Of a DNA stretch of 64,000 nt, positions 1 through 10,061 are shown one piece after another (the first letter of the stretch is position 1; every line of letters begins with the position of its first letter). Source of the DNA: Micrococcus sp. (lineage in GTDB: Bacteria > Actinomycetota > Actinomycetes > Actinomycetales > Micrococcaceae); assembly GCA_029961105.1 (NCBI GenBank), contig JASBVO010000006.1, forward strand, positions 166,185 to 230,184, written 5' to 3'. The position numbers were made by a program, and so were the translations under genes. The notes below the pieces were generated by a model. It made no database searches, was not told the origin of the DNA, and saw only the letters and a list, made by a program, of their open reading frames with translations.

Positions 1-510
1 GCGCAGCACCACGGTCTCGGCGGTCATCTCCCCCTCCGGCGCCGGCGCGGAGATCATGGCCTCCTCCACCTCACGGCGGATGGTCCCGCGGACCTTGGCC
101 AGGCGCTCCCGTTCCAGCTCCTCCGGCGTGCCGGGCTCCCAGGGGCGGACGGGAACCGGCGAGCCGGTGGAGTCCACGGCCACGTAGACCATGACGCACT
201 CCGTGCACACCACGGCCTTGCCGTTCTCGTCCCGGGTGTCCGGCAGGACCACCCGGGTCTGCACGTGGACCGAGGTCCGGCCCGTGTGGACCACGCGGGC
301 CTCGGCGATCACGCGCGTCTCCACGGGCACCGGGTTGGCGAAGTGCATGTTCCCCACGTAGGAGCCCACCACGTCCCTGCCCGACCAGCTGGCGGCGGCA
401 GCATAGGCCGTCTTGTCGATCCACGTCATCACGGTCCCGGCGTCGACGGCGCGGTCCGGGTGGTCATAGGCCTCGGCACGGAACTGGAGGGCGACGGAAC
501 TACGGGGCAT
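1..510 (-). CDS. acyl-CoA thioesterase family (hotdog fold) protein, C-terminus beyond left edge
   Basis: Reverse-strand reading from ATG at 510: MPRSSVALQFRAEAYDHPDRAVDAGTVMTWIDKTAYAAAASWSGRDVVGSYVGNMHF...; closely resembles the adjacent double-hotdog protein; open to window edge. Confidence 0.75.
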   Translation of the reverse strand, partial: MPRSSVALQFRAEAYDHPDRAVDAGTVMTWIDKTAYAAAASWSGRDVVGSYVGNMHFANPVPVETRVIAEARVVHTGRTSVHVQTRVVLPDTRDENGKAVVCTECVMVYVAVDSTGSPVPVRPWEPGTPEELERERLAKVRGTIRREVEEAMISAPAPEGEMTAETVVLR

Positions 511-649
511 GAGTCGAAACTAGCATCAGTGACCCACGCCACGTGGACGCCATTCTCACCCAGCGGAATCTCTGTGCTGACGTGGAGGAACTGCCCGGGT
601 GGCGTACAGGTTCGGGGCGCGTGCCACCCCATCCGGCAGAATGGGCTCC

Positions 650-1651
650 ATGGAGACCGCACCGCAGCCCACCGCGGCCGAGCCCGCCCGCGAGCGCCGG
701 CACGAGGTGACCCTGCGCTTCCTGGCCGCCCCCATGGACCGAGGCCACGCCGGGACGGTGGACGCCGGCAGGGTGCTGGAGTGGATCGACAAGGCCGCCT
801 TCGCCGCGGCCACCGCCTGGTCCGGGTCCTACTGCGTGACCGCCTACGTGGGCAACATCCACTTCCACGACCCGGTACAGGTCGGGGAGATGGTGGAGGT
901 CACCGCCACCGTGCTGTACACCGGCCGGTCCTCGATGCACATCAACACCATGGTGCGCTCCGGCGACCCGAAGACCGGGCACCTGGAGGAACGGGCCCGC
1001 TGCCTGGTGATCTTCGTGGCCGTGGACGCCGCGGGCCACTCCACCGCGGTCCCGGAGTTCGTGCCGCGGACCCTGGAGCAGCAGCTCGCCCGGGACTACG
1101 CCGTCTCCCGCATCCCGGTCCGGGAGGAGATCGGCGCGGAGCTGAAGAAGCAGCAGTACACGGACGCCGGGACGGCCGAGAAGGTGGTCCTGCGCTTCCT
1201 GGCCGCGCCCACGGACGTCAACTGGGGCGGCAAGGTGCACGGCGGGATCGTCATGGAGTGGATCGACCAGGCCGCCTACCTGTGCTCCTCGCGCTACTGC
1301 GGGCGGGACACCGTGGCCGTGTTCTCCGGCGGGATCCGCTTCCTGCAGCCCCTGCACATCGGGGACCTGGTGGAGGTGGAGGCCCGGCTGATCTACACCG
1401 GGAACAAGGGCATGCACGTGGCCGTGGAGGTCCGCTCCGGGGACCCGAAGGGGGACCGGCTGCAGCTGACCACCAACTGCATCACCGTCATGGTGGCCCG
1501 CGACGACGAAGGCACCTCCGTTCCCGTCGAGCCCTGGGTGCCCGTCACCGAGGAGGACCGCCGGCTGTGGCAGCACGCCCGCGACCTGCTCATCATCCGC
1601 GGGCGGGCCCAGGGCAACCGCCTGCCCAACCACCTGCTGGAGGAACACTGA
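650..1651 (+). CDS. acyl-CoA thioesterase, double hotdog domain
   Basis: ORF with two hotdog repeats (VTLRFLAAPMDRGHAGTVDAGRVLEWIDKAAFAA... and VVLRFLAAPTDVNWGGKVHGGIVMEWIDQAAY); start 650 favoured by CAGAAT 7 nt upstream. Confidence 0.85.
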   Translation: METAPQPTAAEPARERRHEVTLRFLAAPMDRGHAGTVDAGRVLEWIDKAAFAAATAWSGSYCVTAYVGNIHFHDPVQVGEMVEVTATVLYTGRSSMHINTMVRSGDPKTGHLEERARCLVIFVAVDAAGHSTAVPEFVPRTLEQQLARDYAVSRIPVREEIGAELKKQQYTDAGTAEKVVLRFLAAPTDVNWGGKVHGGIVMEWIDQAAYLCSSRYCGRDTVAVFSGGIRFLQPLHIGDLVEVEARLIYTGNKGMHVAVEVRSGDPKGDRLQLTTNCITVMVARDDEGTSVPVEPWVPVTEEDRRLWQHARDLLIIRGRAQGNRLPNHLLEEH

Positions 1652-2259
1652 TGGACGAGGGCAACCGGAGCTTCTGGGACGTGCGCCTGCCGGCCACCGC
1701 CGACGACGGCGAGGCCGGGCTGGTGGCGGCGGCCCTCGAGCAGCTGGGCGGCAACCGACTGGCCGACTGGGCCGTGCGGCTGCTGACAGGACGGGCTCGT
1801 CCCGGCGACGACGGCGACCCGGACATCGCCCTGATCCGCGGGGAGGCGGCCGCCCTGGACCCTGAGCTCGCCCTGGACCCACACCTGTCCCGGTGGCTCG
1901 GTGCCCGCGTGCTGGTGCACCACTGGCATCCCCGGGCCGCCGACGCCGTGCGGGACGGCCTCGCCGATGACAGCGCGGCCGTGCGGCAGCTGTGCTGCCG
2001 GATCGTGGCCGTGCAGGGCTCCCCGGCCTTCGACGCCGCGGCCCGCACGGTCGAGCAGTTGCTGGCCGACCCGGAACCCCGGGTGCGCAGCGCAGCGGCC
2101 CTGGCGCTCGGCGAGGTGGGGGGCGAACACGCCGCGGGCCCCCTGCGGGGGCTGCTCATGGACCCCGACTCCGTGCTGGCCTCGGCCGCCGAGGAGGCCC
2201 TGGGCCGGCTGGCGCATCGGCATGCCCGCCCGGACCTGCGCGCCGACCCCGAGTACTGA
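1651..2259 (+). CDS. HEAT-repeat domain protein
   Basis: ATG overlaps thioesterase stop (TGATGG); C-terminal helical repeats AVRQLCCRIVAVQGSPAFDAAARTVEQLLADPEPRVRSAAALALGEVGG. Confidence 0.7.
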   Translation: MDEGNRSFWDVRLPATADDGEAGLVAAALEQLGGNRLADWAVRLLTGRARPGDDGDPDIALIRGEAAALDPELALDPHLSRWLGARVLVHHWHPRAADAVRDGLADDSAAVRQLCCRIVAVQGSPAFDAAARTVEQLLADPEPRVRSAAALALGEVGGEHAAGPLRGLLMDPDSVLASAAEEALGRLAHRHARPDLRADPEY

Positions 2260-2360
2260 TCCGGGCATCGCCGGGACGGGCCGTGCCCGCCCTGCTCCCG
2301 GGACCAGCCGTGCCCGCCCTGTTCCCGGGACTGGCTGACCGCGGCGGCGCGCAGCATCCC

Positions 2361-3917
2361 CTACTCGACCCGGAACCGCACCTCGTGCCAACCGGTCGCC
2401 CCGTCCGGCGCGGGGGCCGCGCGCCCTGAGGTCTGCACCTCCCCGGTGCGGCTGACCGCCCGGACCCGCGCCGTGTGGTTCCCCGGCGCCCCCTCCCAGG
2501 CCAGGGACCATTGCCGCCAGGTGTCCACCGTGGCCTCGGCCGCCAGCGTGGCGTCCTGCCACGCCCCGTCATCGACCTGCACCTGGACCCGGTCGATGCC
2601 GATGCCCTGGGCCCAGGCGGTTCCGCCCAGCACGGTGGCACCGGCCGGCACCGTCGCGGCGCTCCGGGGAACGTCGATCCTCGAGGCCAGCTTGATCAGC
2701 CCGCGTTCGGACCAGCCACGTTCGGTCCAGTAGGCGGCCCGGTCCGCGAACCGGGTGACCTCCAGCTCCACCACCCACTTGGTGGCCGAGACGTAGCCGT
2801 ACAGCCCGGGCACCACCATCCGCACGGGGAAGCCGTGCTCCAGCGGCAGCGGCTCGCCGTTCATGCCGACCGCGAGCAGGGCATCGCGCCCGTCGGTCAG
2901 GGCCTCCAGCGGCGTGGAGGCGGTGAAGCCGTCGGCCGAGGTCGAGAGCACCATGTCGGCACCGGCCAGGGGCCGGGCCCGCCGCAGCAGCTCCCGCACC
3001 GGGTACCCCAGCCACTTGGCGTTGCCGGCCAGGTCCCCTCCCACCGGGTTGGACACGCACGTCAGGGTCACCCAGCATTCCTGCAGGTCCAGGTCCAGCA
3101 GTTCGGCGAAACCGACCGTGAACTCCTCCTCCACCATTCCGTGGACCCGCAGTTCCCAGTCGGAGGGGTCGATCTTCGGGACGGCCAGGGCCGTGTCGAT
3201 GCGGTAGAACTGCGCGTTCGGGGTGATGAAGGGGGGCATTCCGGGCACGTCGGCGCCGACTCCTGCGGGCAGGGCCGCGGCGGCTCGGCGGGCCCCGGGC
3301 AACCGGAGCGCCTCGCGGCTGGCGACGGCGGCGCGGCCCGCCGCGGTGAGGGCCCGGCCGCCGGCGGCCGCGACCACGGCGGCCGCGGTGGTCAGTCCGG
3401 CGGCGAACAGGAAGGCGCGCCGGGCGCTCCCGGATCCCGCCGTGGCCTCGCCGGCCCTCGGAGCCATCCGGTGGGCCAGCCCCACCAGCCACCGCAGCAC
3501 CGCGATGCCCACCACCGCACCGGCAGCGGTGGGCAGCGCATCGCCCCACGTGGTGCCGGGGCGGGACAGCACCGCCGCGCCCAGGAGCAGGGCGAGGACC
3601 GCGCAGAGCACGCACGCCAGGGCCAGCCGGCGCCGTGCCACCAGGCCCAGTGCGGCAGCCACCGCCAGCGCCACCACGGCCATCGAGACGACCAGCACCG
3701 GCTTGTCGGCCGTGCCGAAGGCGTCGATGGCGACGTCCTTCAGCCAGGCGGGAGTGACGTCGATGAACGCCGCCCCCACCGCCACCAGGGGCGAGGACAC
3801 CGGGGAGAACAGCACCGAGGAGATCTCCGCCACGCCGAACAGGACCGCGGCCGCTATGGCCCCGGACACGGCGAAGGGCCAGCCCCGGGCGGGGCTCGCC
3901 TGAGGACGCCTGGTCAT
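2361..3917 (-). CDS. membrane-anchored molybdopterin-dependent oxidoreductase (sulfite oxidase family)
   Basis: N-terminal TM helices, then PFITPNAQFYRIDTALAVPKIDPSDWELRVHG...LQECWVTLTCVSNPVGGDLAGNAKWLGYPV (Mo-ligand Cys region) and dimerisation domain. Confidence 0.9.
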   Translation of the reverse strand: MTRRPQASPARGWPFAVSGAIAAAVLFGVAEISSVLFSPVSSPLVAVGAAFIDVTPAWLKDVAIDAFGTADKPVLVVSMAVVALAVAAALGLVARRRLALACVLCAVLALLLGAAVLSRPGTTWGDALPTAAGAVVGIAVLRWLVGLAHRMAPRAGEATAGSGSARRAFLFAAGLTTAAAVVAAAGGRALTAAGRAAVASREALRLPGARRAAAALPAGVGADVPGMPPFITPNAQFYRIDTALAVPKIDPSDWELRVHGMVEEEFTVGFAELLDLDLQECWVTLTCVSNPVGGDLAGNAKWLGYPVRELLRRARPLAGADMVLSTSADGFTASTPLEALTDGRDALLAVGMNGEPLPLEHGFPVRMVVPGLYGYVSATKWVVELEVTRFADRAAYWTERGWSERGLIKLASRIDVPRSAATVPAGATVLGGTAWAQGIGIDRVQVQVDDGAWQDATLAAEATVDTWRQWSLAWEGAPGNHTARVRAVSRTGEVQTSGRAAPAPDGATGWHEVRFRVE

Positions 3918-4048
3918 GGCAGTCTCTCCTCTGCCGGGCGGTGCTCCGGACCTGGACCCGCCGGTACCCGGACGGGCCACCGGGAACACCTGCTGGAGGC
4001 AATTCTAAGAACCTCCACGCGCACCGGAACCACTACTCTTTAAGCATC

Positions 4049-5254
4049 ATGCAGTGCCCCCACTTCGACGCCGGCGAGTGCCGTTCCTGTCCGCTGATGG
4101 GCGTCCCCTACGCCCGGCAACTGGCGGACAAGCAGGCCGGTGTGCGGGTCCTGCTGGACCCGGTGGCGGGGACCACGGCGCCGGACGGCACGGACCTCTG
4201 GCTGGACCCGGTCCCCTCGGCGGAGTCCGGATTCCGCAACAAGGCCAAGATGGTCGTCACTGGTACCGCGGCCCACCCGAGGCTGGGCATCCTGGACCCC
4301 CGCCAGCACCCCAGGCACCACGACGGCCGCGGGGTGGACCTGCGCGACTGCGGCCTCTACGAACCCGCCCTCGGCGCCGCCTTCCCGCACCTGGCCGATG
4401 TCATCACCGCCGCCGGGCTCACCCCCTACGACGTCGGTTCCCGCAGCGGTGAGCTCAAGCACGTCATCATCACCCTCTCCCCCGACGGCGGGCTGATGAT
4501 CCGCTTCGTGCTGCGTTCCACGGACCAGCTGCCGGCCCTGCGCCGTGCCGTGCCCGCGCTGCTGGCGGCCCTGCCGCACGCCGAGGTGGTCACCGCGAAC
4601 ATCCTCCCGCAGCACCAGGCGCTGCTCGAGGGCGAGGAGGAGATCCACCTGGCCGGGGACCAGACCCTGGCCATGCGCCTGAACGGCATCCCGCTGCACC
4701 TGCGCCCCCAGGGCTTCTTCCAGACCAACACGGCCGTCGCCGCCCGGCTCTACGCCGAGGCCTCCGCGTGGCTGGACGCCACGGACGCCGCCGGCGTCTG
4801 GGACCTGTACTGCGGAGTCGGCGGCTTCGCCTTCCAGCTCGCCGGGGTCCGGCACGACGGCGGCCCTCGGCCCGTGGGCGCCCCGCGGCAGGTGTGGGGC
4901 CTGGAGACCAGCGCGGACGCCGTCGCCGCGGCCCGGGTGACCGCCGGGGAGCTGGGGGTGCAGGACCGGGTGCGCTTCGCCGTCGGGGACGCCACGGACC
5001 CGGCGCACCGGCCGCCGGAGCTGCCGGACGCCGTCGTGGTCAATCCGCCGCGGCGGGGCATCGGCGCGGACCTGGCCGACTGGCTGGAGGGCTCCGGGAT
5101 CCCCCACGTGCTGTACTCCAGCTGCAACGCGACCACGCTGGCGAAGGACCTGGCGCGGATGCCCGGCTATGCCCCCGTCCGGGCCCGGCTGCTGGACATG
5201 TTCCCGCAGACGGGCCACTACGAGGTGCTCGTGCAGTTGCGGCGGCGGGACTGA
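4049..5254 (+). CDS. rlmC: 23S rRNA (uracil-C5)-methyltransferase RlmC
   Basis: MQCPHFDAGECRSCPLMGVPYARQL Fe-S Cys cluster; SAM motifs DLYCGVGGFAFQLA; VVNPPRRGIG; YSSCNATTLAKDL. Confidence 0.92.
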   Translation: MQCPHFDAGECRSCPLMGVPYARQLADKQAGVRVLLDPVAGTTAPDGTDLWLDPVPSAESGFRNKAKMVVTGTAAHPRLGILDPRQHPRHHDGRGVDLRDCGLYEPALGAAFPHLADVITAAGLTPYDVGSRSGELKHVIITLSPDGGLMIRFVLRSTDQLPALRRAVPALLAALPHAEVVTANILPQHQALLEGEEEIHLAGDQTLAMRLNGIPLHLRPQGFFQTNTAVAARLYAEASAWLDATDAAGVWDLYCGVGGFAFQLAGVRHDGGPRPVGAPRQVWGLETSADAVAAARVTAGELGVQDRVRFAVGDATDPAHRPPELPDAVVVNPPRRGIGADLADWLEGSGIPHVLYSSCNATTLAKDLARMPGYAPVRARLLDMFPQTGHYEVLVQLRRRD

Positions 5255-5410
5255 CCGCGCCCCGGAGCCCCGGTGATCCCGCCGCCGCTGAGGTCACCGG
5301 CCGTCCATGAAGCCGCAAGGTGCCGTGGCTAGCATGACCCCCGGGGCCCGCCCGGGCCGCCCATCCAGAACACGACTGTCCAAGGACCATCCGAGGAACA
5401 GGAAGGCTGC

Positions 5411-8400
5411 ATGCACCCCCTGACCAAGCCCGTCAGACTGACCGGGCCTGCCCGACGCCACACGCTCCGTCACTTCCGTGCCGTGATCTTCGACATGGAC
5501 GGCGTGGTCACGGACACCGCCGGAGTGCATGCCCAGGCGTGGAAGGACCTGTTCGACGCGTCGATCGGGGCGGTCGGGGCGCTGCCGCAGAATGCCGCCG
5601 CGGTGCAGGCCGACCCGGACCGCCTGCGCCCCTTCGACGCGGTGTCCGACTACCTCGCCTACGTGGACGGCAAGCCGCGCGAGGACGGCGTGCGCTCGTT
5701 CTTCGCCTCGCGGGGCCTCCTCGTCCCGGAGGCCGCCGAGGCCGTGGAGATCGCCGAGCACCCCGGCGCCCCGGCCGCCGAACCGGTCCCCGTGGCGCCC
5801 CTGGGAGAGCCGACGGCGTCGCCCGGGACGAACGGCCGGCTCACCGTGCAGGCGCTGGCGGCGAGGAAGCAGGGCTTCTTCGAGGACGTGCTGGCCCGGG
5901 ACGGCGTCACCGTGTTCCCGGAGGCACTGGAGCTGCTGACCAAGCTGCGCCACGAGGCGGTGCCCACCGCCCTGGTGACCTCCTCGCGCAATTCCCTGGC
6001 CGTGCTCAGCGCCGGGCACGTGCAGCGGATGTTCGACGTGGTGGTGGACGGCAACACCGCGATCGAGCGCGGCCTGCCCGGCAAGCCCGACCCGGCCATG
6101 TTCCTCGTCGCGGCCCAGGAGCTCGGCGTGGAGCCGGCCGACGCGATCGTGCTCGAGGACGCCGCCTCGGGCGTGCGGGCCGCCCGCGACGGCGGCTTCG
6201 GGCTGGTGGTCGGCGTCGACCGGGCGAAGGACCCGCTGCGCCTGAAGCGGGCCGGGGCGGACGTGGTGGTGGAGGACTACACCGAGCTGCAGCTCGCCCA
6301 GCGCACCACGCGGCCCTTCGACCCGGCCTGGGTGCTCGCCTACGACGACTTCGACCCGGCCGAGGAGGGCACCCGGGAGGCCCTGTGCACCCTGGCGAAC
6401 GGCTACTGGGGCACCCGTGGGTCCGTTCCCGGGACCACCGCCGGCCCCGTCCACTACCCGGGCACCTACCTGGCGGGCATCTTCAACCGCCTGGAGTCCA
6501 CGGTGCAGGGACGCACGGTGGAGACCGAGCACATGGTCAACTGCCCGGACTGGACGTACATGCGGGTCACGCTGCCCGGTGGGGACCAGTTGCTGCCGGG
6601 CAACCCGGACATGATCTCCTACCGCCAGGAGCTGGACCTGCGCCGGGGCCTGCTGACCCGTACCGCACGGTTCCGGGACCGGCACGGCCGGACCACCCGC
6701 GTGATGACCCGCCAGTTCCAGTCCTTCGCCGGCCACCACCTGGCCGCCATGGAGCTGACCGTGGAGGCCGAGGACTGGTCGGGCCACGCCACGGTCCGGT
6801 CCATGATCGACGGGCGGGTGGCCAACCAGAACGTGGCCGATGACCGCGAGCTGGCCTCCCACCACTGGGATCCGGTCCAGTCCCGCGAGCTGGACGGCGA
6901 GACCGTGCTGCTGGAGACCGTGACCAGCCAGTCCCGAATCCACGTGGCCATGGCCGCCCGCACCCGCTTCCAGTCCCCCGCGGACGCCGAGGAGCCGGTG
7001 CGGACCCCGGTGCAGCTGAGCGGGATGGTGGCCGGCCACGACATCGAGGTCGAGCTGGCCGCGGGCGTGCCCGTGATGCTCGAGAAGATCGTGGCGGCGG
7101 CCAACACCCACGACCACGCCGTCTCCACCGTGTGGCACAACGCGGCCAAGCGGATCGAGCGGACCGGGTCCTTCCGCCAGCTGCTGACCTACCACGAGGA
7201 GATGTGGGGCGTCAACTGGAGCCGCTTCGCCGTGAAGCTGGAGCCGATCCAGGAACAGCCCGAGCTGATGCCGGAGGCCTTCAGCGGGATGTACGGCTTC
7301 GTGGGCGCCAACCAGCGCCACCAACTGGCCCTGAACCTGCACACCTTCCACGTGCTGCAGACCTCCTTCGGCTCCCGCCGGGACCTCGACGCCGGGCTGG
7401 GCGCCCGGGGCCTGCACGGCGAGGGCTACCGCGGCCACATCTTCTGGGACGAGATCTTCGTCTACCCGATGCTCACCCTGCGCCGTCCCGAGCTGACCCG
7501 CGGGCTGCTGATGTACCGCTACCGGCGCCTGGGCGAGGCCCGGGCCAACGCCCGCGCCGAGGGCTACCGGGGGGCGATGTTCCCGTGGCAGTCCGGGTCG
7601 GACGGCCGCGAGGAGACGCCCCGGGAGCTGTGGAACCCGCGGTCCCGGATGTGGATGCCGGACAACTCGCACAACCAGCGCCACGTCTCCCTGGCCGTGG
7701 CGTACTCGGTCCTGCGCTACATCGAGGCCACGCGGGACCACACCTTCATCTCCGACTACGGGGCGGAGATGCTGGTGGAGATCAGCCGGTTCTTCGTCTC
7801 CATGGCCCATTACAACCCGCAACGGGACCGGTACGAGATCCACGGCGTGATGGGCCCGGACGAGTACCACGACGGCTACCCGGACACCCCCGGGTCCGGG
7901 CTGCGCAACAACGCCTACACCAACGTGCTGCTGTCCTGGGTGCTGTCCGAGACGGTCCGCCTGGTCCGGTGGCTCGACGGACTCGACGACCCGCTGACCG
8001 AGTGGCTGGACGTGTTCGAGGACGAGCTGGACCTGTGGGAGGAGATGAGCCTGAAGCTCCGGGTGCCCTTCCAGTCCGGCGGGGTGATGAGCCAGTTCGA
8101 CGGCTACGAGGACCTCGAGGAGTTCGACTGGGACCACTACCGGGGGAAGTACGGCAACATCGGCCGGCTGGACCTGATCCTGCAGGCGGAGGGCGACTCG
8201 ACCAACCGGTACAAGCTCTCCAAGCAGGCCGACGTGCTCATGCTCGCCTACCTGTTCTCCTCCGAGGAGCTCCAGGACATCCTCAACCGGATGGGCTACC
8301 ACTTCACCTCGGAGGACTTCTCCGCCACGGTGGAGTACTACCTGGCCCGCACCTCGCACGGCTCCACGCTGTCCCGGCTGGTGCACGGCTGGGTGGCGGC

Positions 8401-8854
8401 CCGCACGGACCGCTCCAGCTCCTGGCGCCTGTTCGAGGAGGCCCTGGAGGCGGACCTGTCCGACACCCAGGGCGGCACCACCCGGGAGGGCATCCACCTG
8501 GGCGCGATGGCGGGCACGGTGGACATGGTCATCCGCTGCTATGCCGGGGTGGAGACCCGATCGGACACCCTCTGGCTGCACCCGCTGCTGCCGCTGGAGG
8601 CCTCGGGCGTGCAGTTCACCATCCGCTACCGCAAGCAGCCGCTGAGCGTGCGCATCACCCAGTACTGCATCACGCTGGAGCTGCTGGAGGGCTCGGCCCG
8701 GCCGATCCACCTCAACGTGGAGGGCCGGGAGAAGACCATGCACCCGGGCGAGAAGTGGACCGTGCCGCTGCTGAACCGGCACCCCTCCCTGACCGCCTCG
8801 GTGGACCCGATGGCCTGCATCTCCCCCGACGCCAACCGCCTCGGCATCCTCTGA
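5411..8854 (+). CDS. HAD hydrolase (beta-phosphoglucomutase-like) fused to glycoside hydrolase family 65 phosphorylase
   Basis: N-term VIFDMDGVVTDTAGVHAQAWKDLFD and GKPDPAMFLVAAQELG...LEDAASGVRAA; C-term GH65 GEGYRGHIFWDEIFVYPM, HGVMGPDEYHDGYPDT. Confidence 0.92.
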   Translation: MHPLTKPVRLTGPARRHTLRHFRAVIFDMDGVVTDTAGVHAQAWKDLFDASIGAVGALPQNAAAVQADPDRLRPFDAVSDYLAYVDGKPREDGVRSFFASRGLLVPEAAEAVEIAEHPGAPAAEPVPVAPLGEPTASPGTNGRLTVQALAARKQGFFEDVLARDGVTVFPEALELLTKLRHEAVPTALVTSSRNSLAVLSAGHVQRMFDVVVDGNTAIERGLPGKPDPAMFLVAAQELGVEPADAIVLEDAASGVRAARDGGFGLVVGVDRAKDPLRLKRAGADVVVEDYTELQLAQRTTRPFDPAWVLAYDDFDPAEEGTREALCTLANGYWGTRGSVPGTTAGPVHYPGTYLAGIFNRLESTVQGRTVETEHMVNCPDWTYMRVTLPGGDQLLPGNPDMISYRQELDLRRGLLTRTARFRDRHGRTTRVMTRQFQSFAGHHLAAMELTVEAEDWSGHATVRSMIDGRVANQNVADDRELASHHWDPVQSRELDGETVLLETVTSQSRIHVAMAARTRFQSPADAEEPVRTPVQLSGMVAGHDIEVELAAGVPVMLEKIVAAANTHDHAVSTVWHNAAKRIERTGSFRQLLTYHEEMWGVNWSRFAVKLEPIQEQPELMPEAFSGMYGFVGANQRHQLALNLHTFHVLQTSFGSRRDLDAGLGARGLHGEGYRGHIFWDEIFVYPMLTLRRPELTRGLLMYRYRRLGEARANARAEGYRGAMFPWQSGSDGREETPRELWNPRSRMWMPDNSHNQRHVSLAVAYSVLRYIEATRDHTFISDYGAEMLVEISRFFVSMAHYNPQRDRYEIHGVMGPDEYHDGYPDTPGSGLRNNAYTNVLLSWVLSETVRLVRWLDGLDDPLTEWLDVFEDELDLWEEMSLKLRVPFQSGGVMSQFDGYEDLEEFDWDHYRGKYGNIGRLDLILQAEGDSTNRYKLSKQADVLMLAYLFSSEELQDILNRMGYHFTSEDFSATVEYYLARTSHGSTLSRLVHGWVAARTDRSSSWRLFEEALEADLSDTQGGTTREGIHLGAMAGTVDMVIRCYAGVETRSDTLWLHPLLPLEASGVQFTIRYRKQPLSVRITQYCITLELLEGSARPIHLNVEGREKTMHPGEKWTVPLLNRHPSLTASVDPMACISPDANRLGIL

Positions 8855-8921
8855 CCGCGCTCGGTGGAGGCACGGGTCCCGCCCGTCCCCACCGCCGGGC
8901 CCCGCGTGCCAGAATCCAGCC

Positions 8922-10061
8922 ATGAGCACCGTCTCGCGCGTCCTGACATCCCGGGTCCCCGTGGCCGCCGCACCGATGGCCGGCGGACCGTCCACCTGGC
9001 AGCTCGCCGCGGCCGTGACCCGGGCGGGCGGGACCGGCTTCCTGGCGGCGGGGATGCGCCCGGTACAGCAGCTCGTGCAGGACGTGGCCCGCACGCGCAG
9101 CGCTCTGGAGGGGATGGACGATCCGGTCTTCGGGGTCAACCTCTTCGTCCCCGAGCCGGCGAACACCGCCGTCCCCGCGGACCGCAAGGCCCCCGGCTCC
9201 GAGGCCCGCCGGCGCCGCGCCGAGTCCGTGCGGCAGTACCGTGCCAGCCTGCTCCCCGAGGCCGAGCGCCTGGGCGTGGAGCTGCCGGGCGAGGACGCCC
9301 TGGACCCGGACGCCATGGACGACTGGGAGGCCAAGTGCGAGGCGTCCGAGGCCGGGGCCTGGCCCCTGGTGACCTTCACCTTCGGGCTGCCCGCACCGTC
9401 CGTGTTCGACCGCTTGCACGCCGCCGGCTCGGTGCTCGGGGTGACCGTGACCAGCGCGGCGGAAGCGGCCCGCGCCCTGGACCACGGGGCGGACCTGCTC
9501 TGCGTCCAGGGCCCGGAGTCCGGCGGCCACCGCTCGGTGCACGACCCCGCCGCCGATCCCGGCACCACGCCCCTGCTGTCCCTGCTCGCCGAGGTGCGGG
9601 CCGCCGTCGGGACCGGCGCCGGCCCCGACGTCCCGCTGCTGGCGGCCGGCGGCATCATGGACGCCGCCGGCGTGCGCCGGGTCCTGGAGGCGGGCGCGAC
9701 GGCGGCGCAGTGCGGCACCGCCTTCCTGCTGGCCGAGGAGGCCGGGACCTCGCCGCTGCAGCGGGCCGCGCTGGAGCAGGCGGCGTCCGGGACGGGGTTC
9801 GTGCACGACGACGGCTCCGCGATGACCGCGCTCACCCGCGCCTACTCCGGCCGCTGGGCCCGCGGTCTGGCGAACCGGTTCATGCGCGAGCACGCGGACG
9901 CCCCGGCCGCCTATCCGGAGGTCAACACCCTCACCGGGCCGCTGCGCAAGGCCGCCACCGCGGCCGGTGACGCGGAGTCGGTGAGCCTGTGGGCCGGCGT
10001 CGGGGCCGCCTGCGTGCGCTCCGCCCCGGCCGCGGAGATCGTGCGGAGCCTGACGCCCTGA
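8922..10061 (+). CDS. nitronate monooxygenase / 2-nitropropane dioxygenase family flavoprotein
   Basis: PVAAAPMAGGPSTWQLAAAVTRAGGTGFLAAGM; GPESGGHRSVHD; LLAAGGIMDAAGVRRVLEAGATAAQCGTAFL. Confidence 0.88.
   Translation: MSTVSRVLTSRVPVAAAPMAGGPSTWQLAAAVTRAGGTGFLAAGMRPVQQLVQDVARTRSALEGMDDPVFGVNLFVPEPANTAVPADRKAPGSEARRRRAESVRQYRASLLPEAERLGVELPGEDALDPDAMDDWEAKCEASEAGAWPLVTFTFGLPAPSVFDRLHAAGSVLGVTVTSAAEAARALDHGADLLCVQGPESGGHRSVHDPAADPGTTPLLSLLAEVRAAVGTGAGPDVPLLAAGGIMDAAGVRRVLEAGATAAQCGTAFLLAEEAGTSPLQRAALEQAASGTGFVHDDGSAMTALTRAYSGRWARGLANRFMREHADAPAAYPEVNTLTGPLRKAATAAGDAESVSLWAGVGAACVRSAPAAEIVRSLTP

Noticed and set aside
5294-9835. 1513-aa minus-strand ORF antisense to the HAD-GH65 and nitronate monooxygenase genes
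   Set aside because: Composition (Gly/His/Val/Gln-rich, no recognisable motifs) is that of a shadow ORF of high-GC coding DNA; the plus strand carries clear family motifs.
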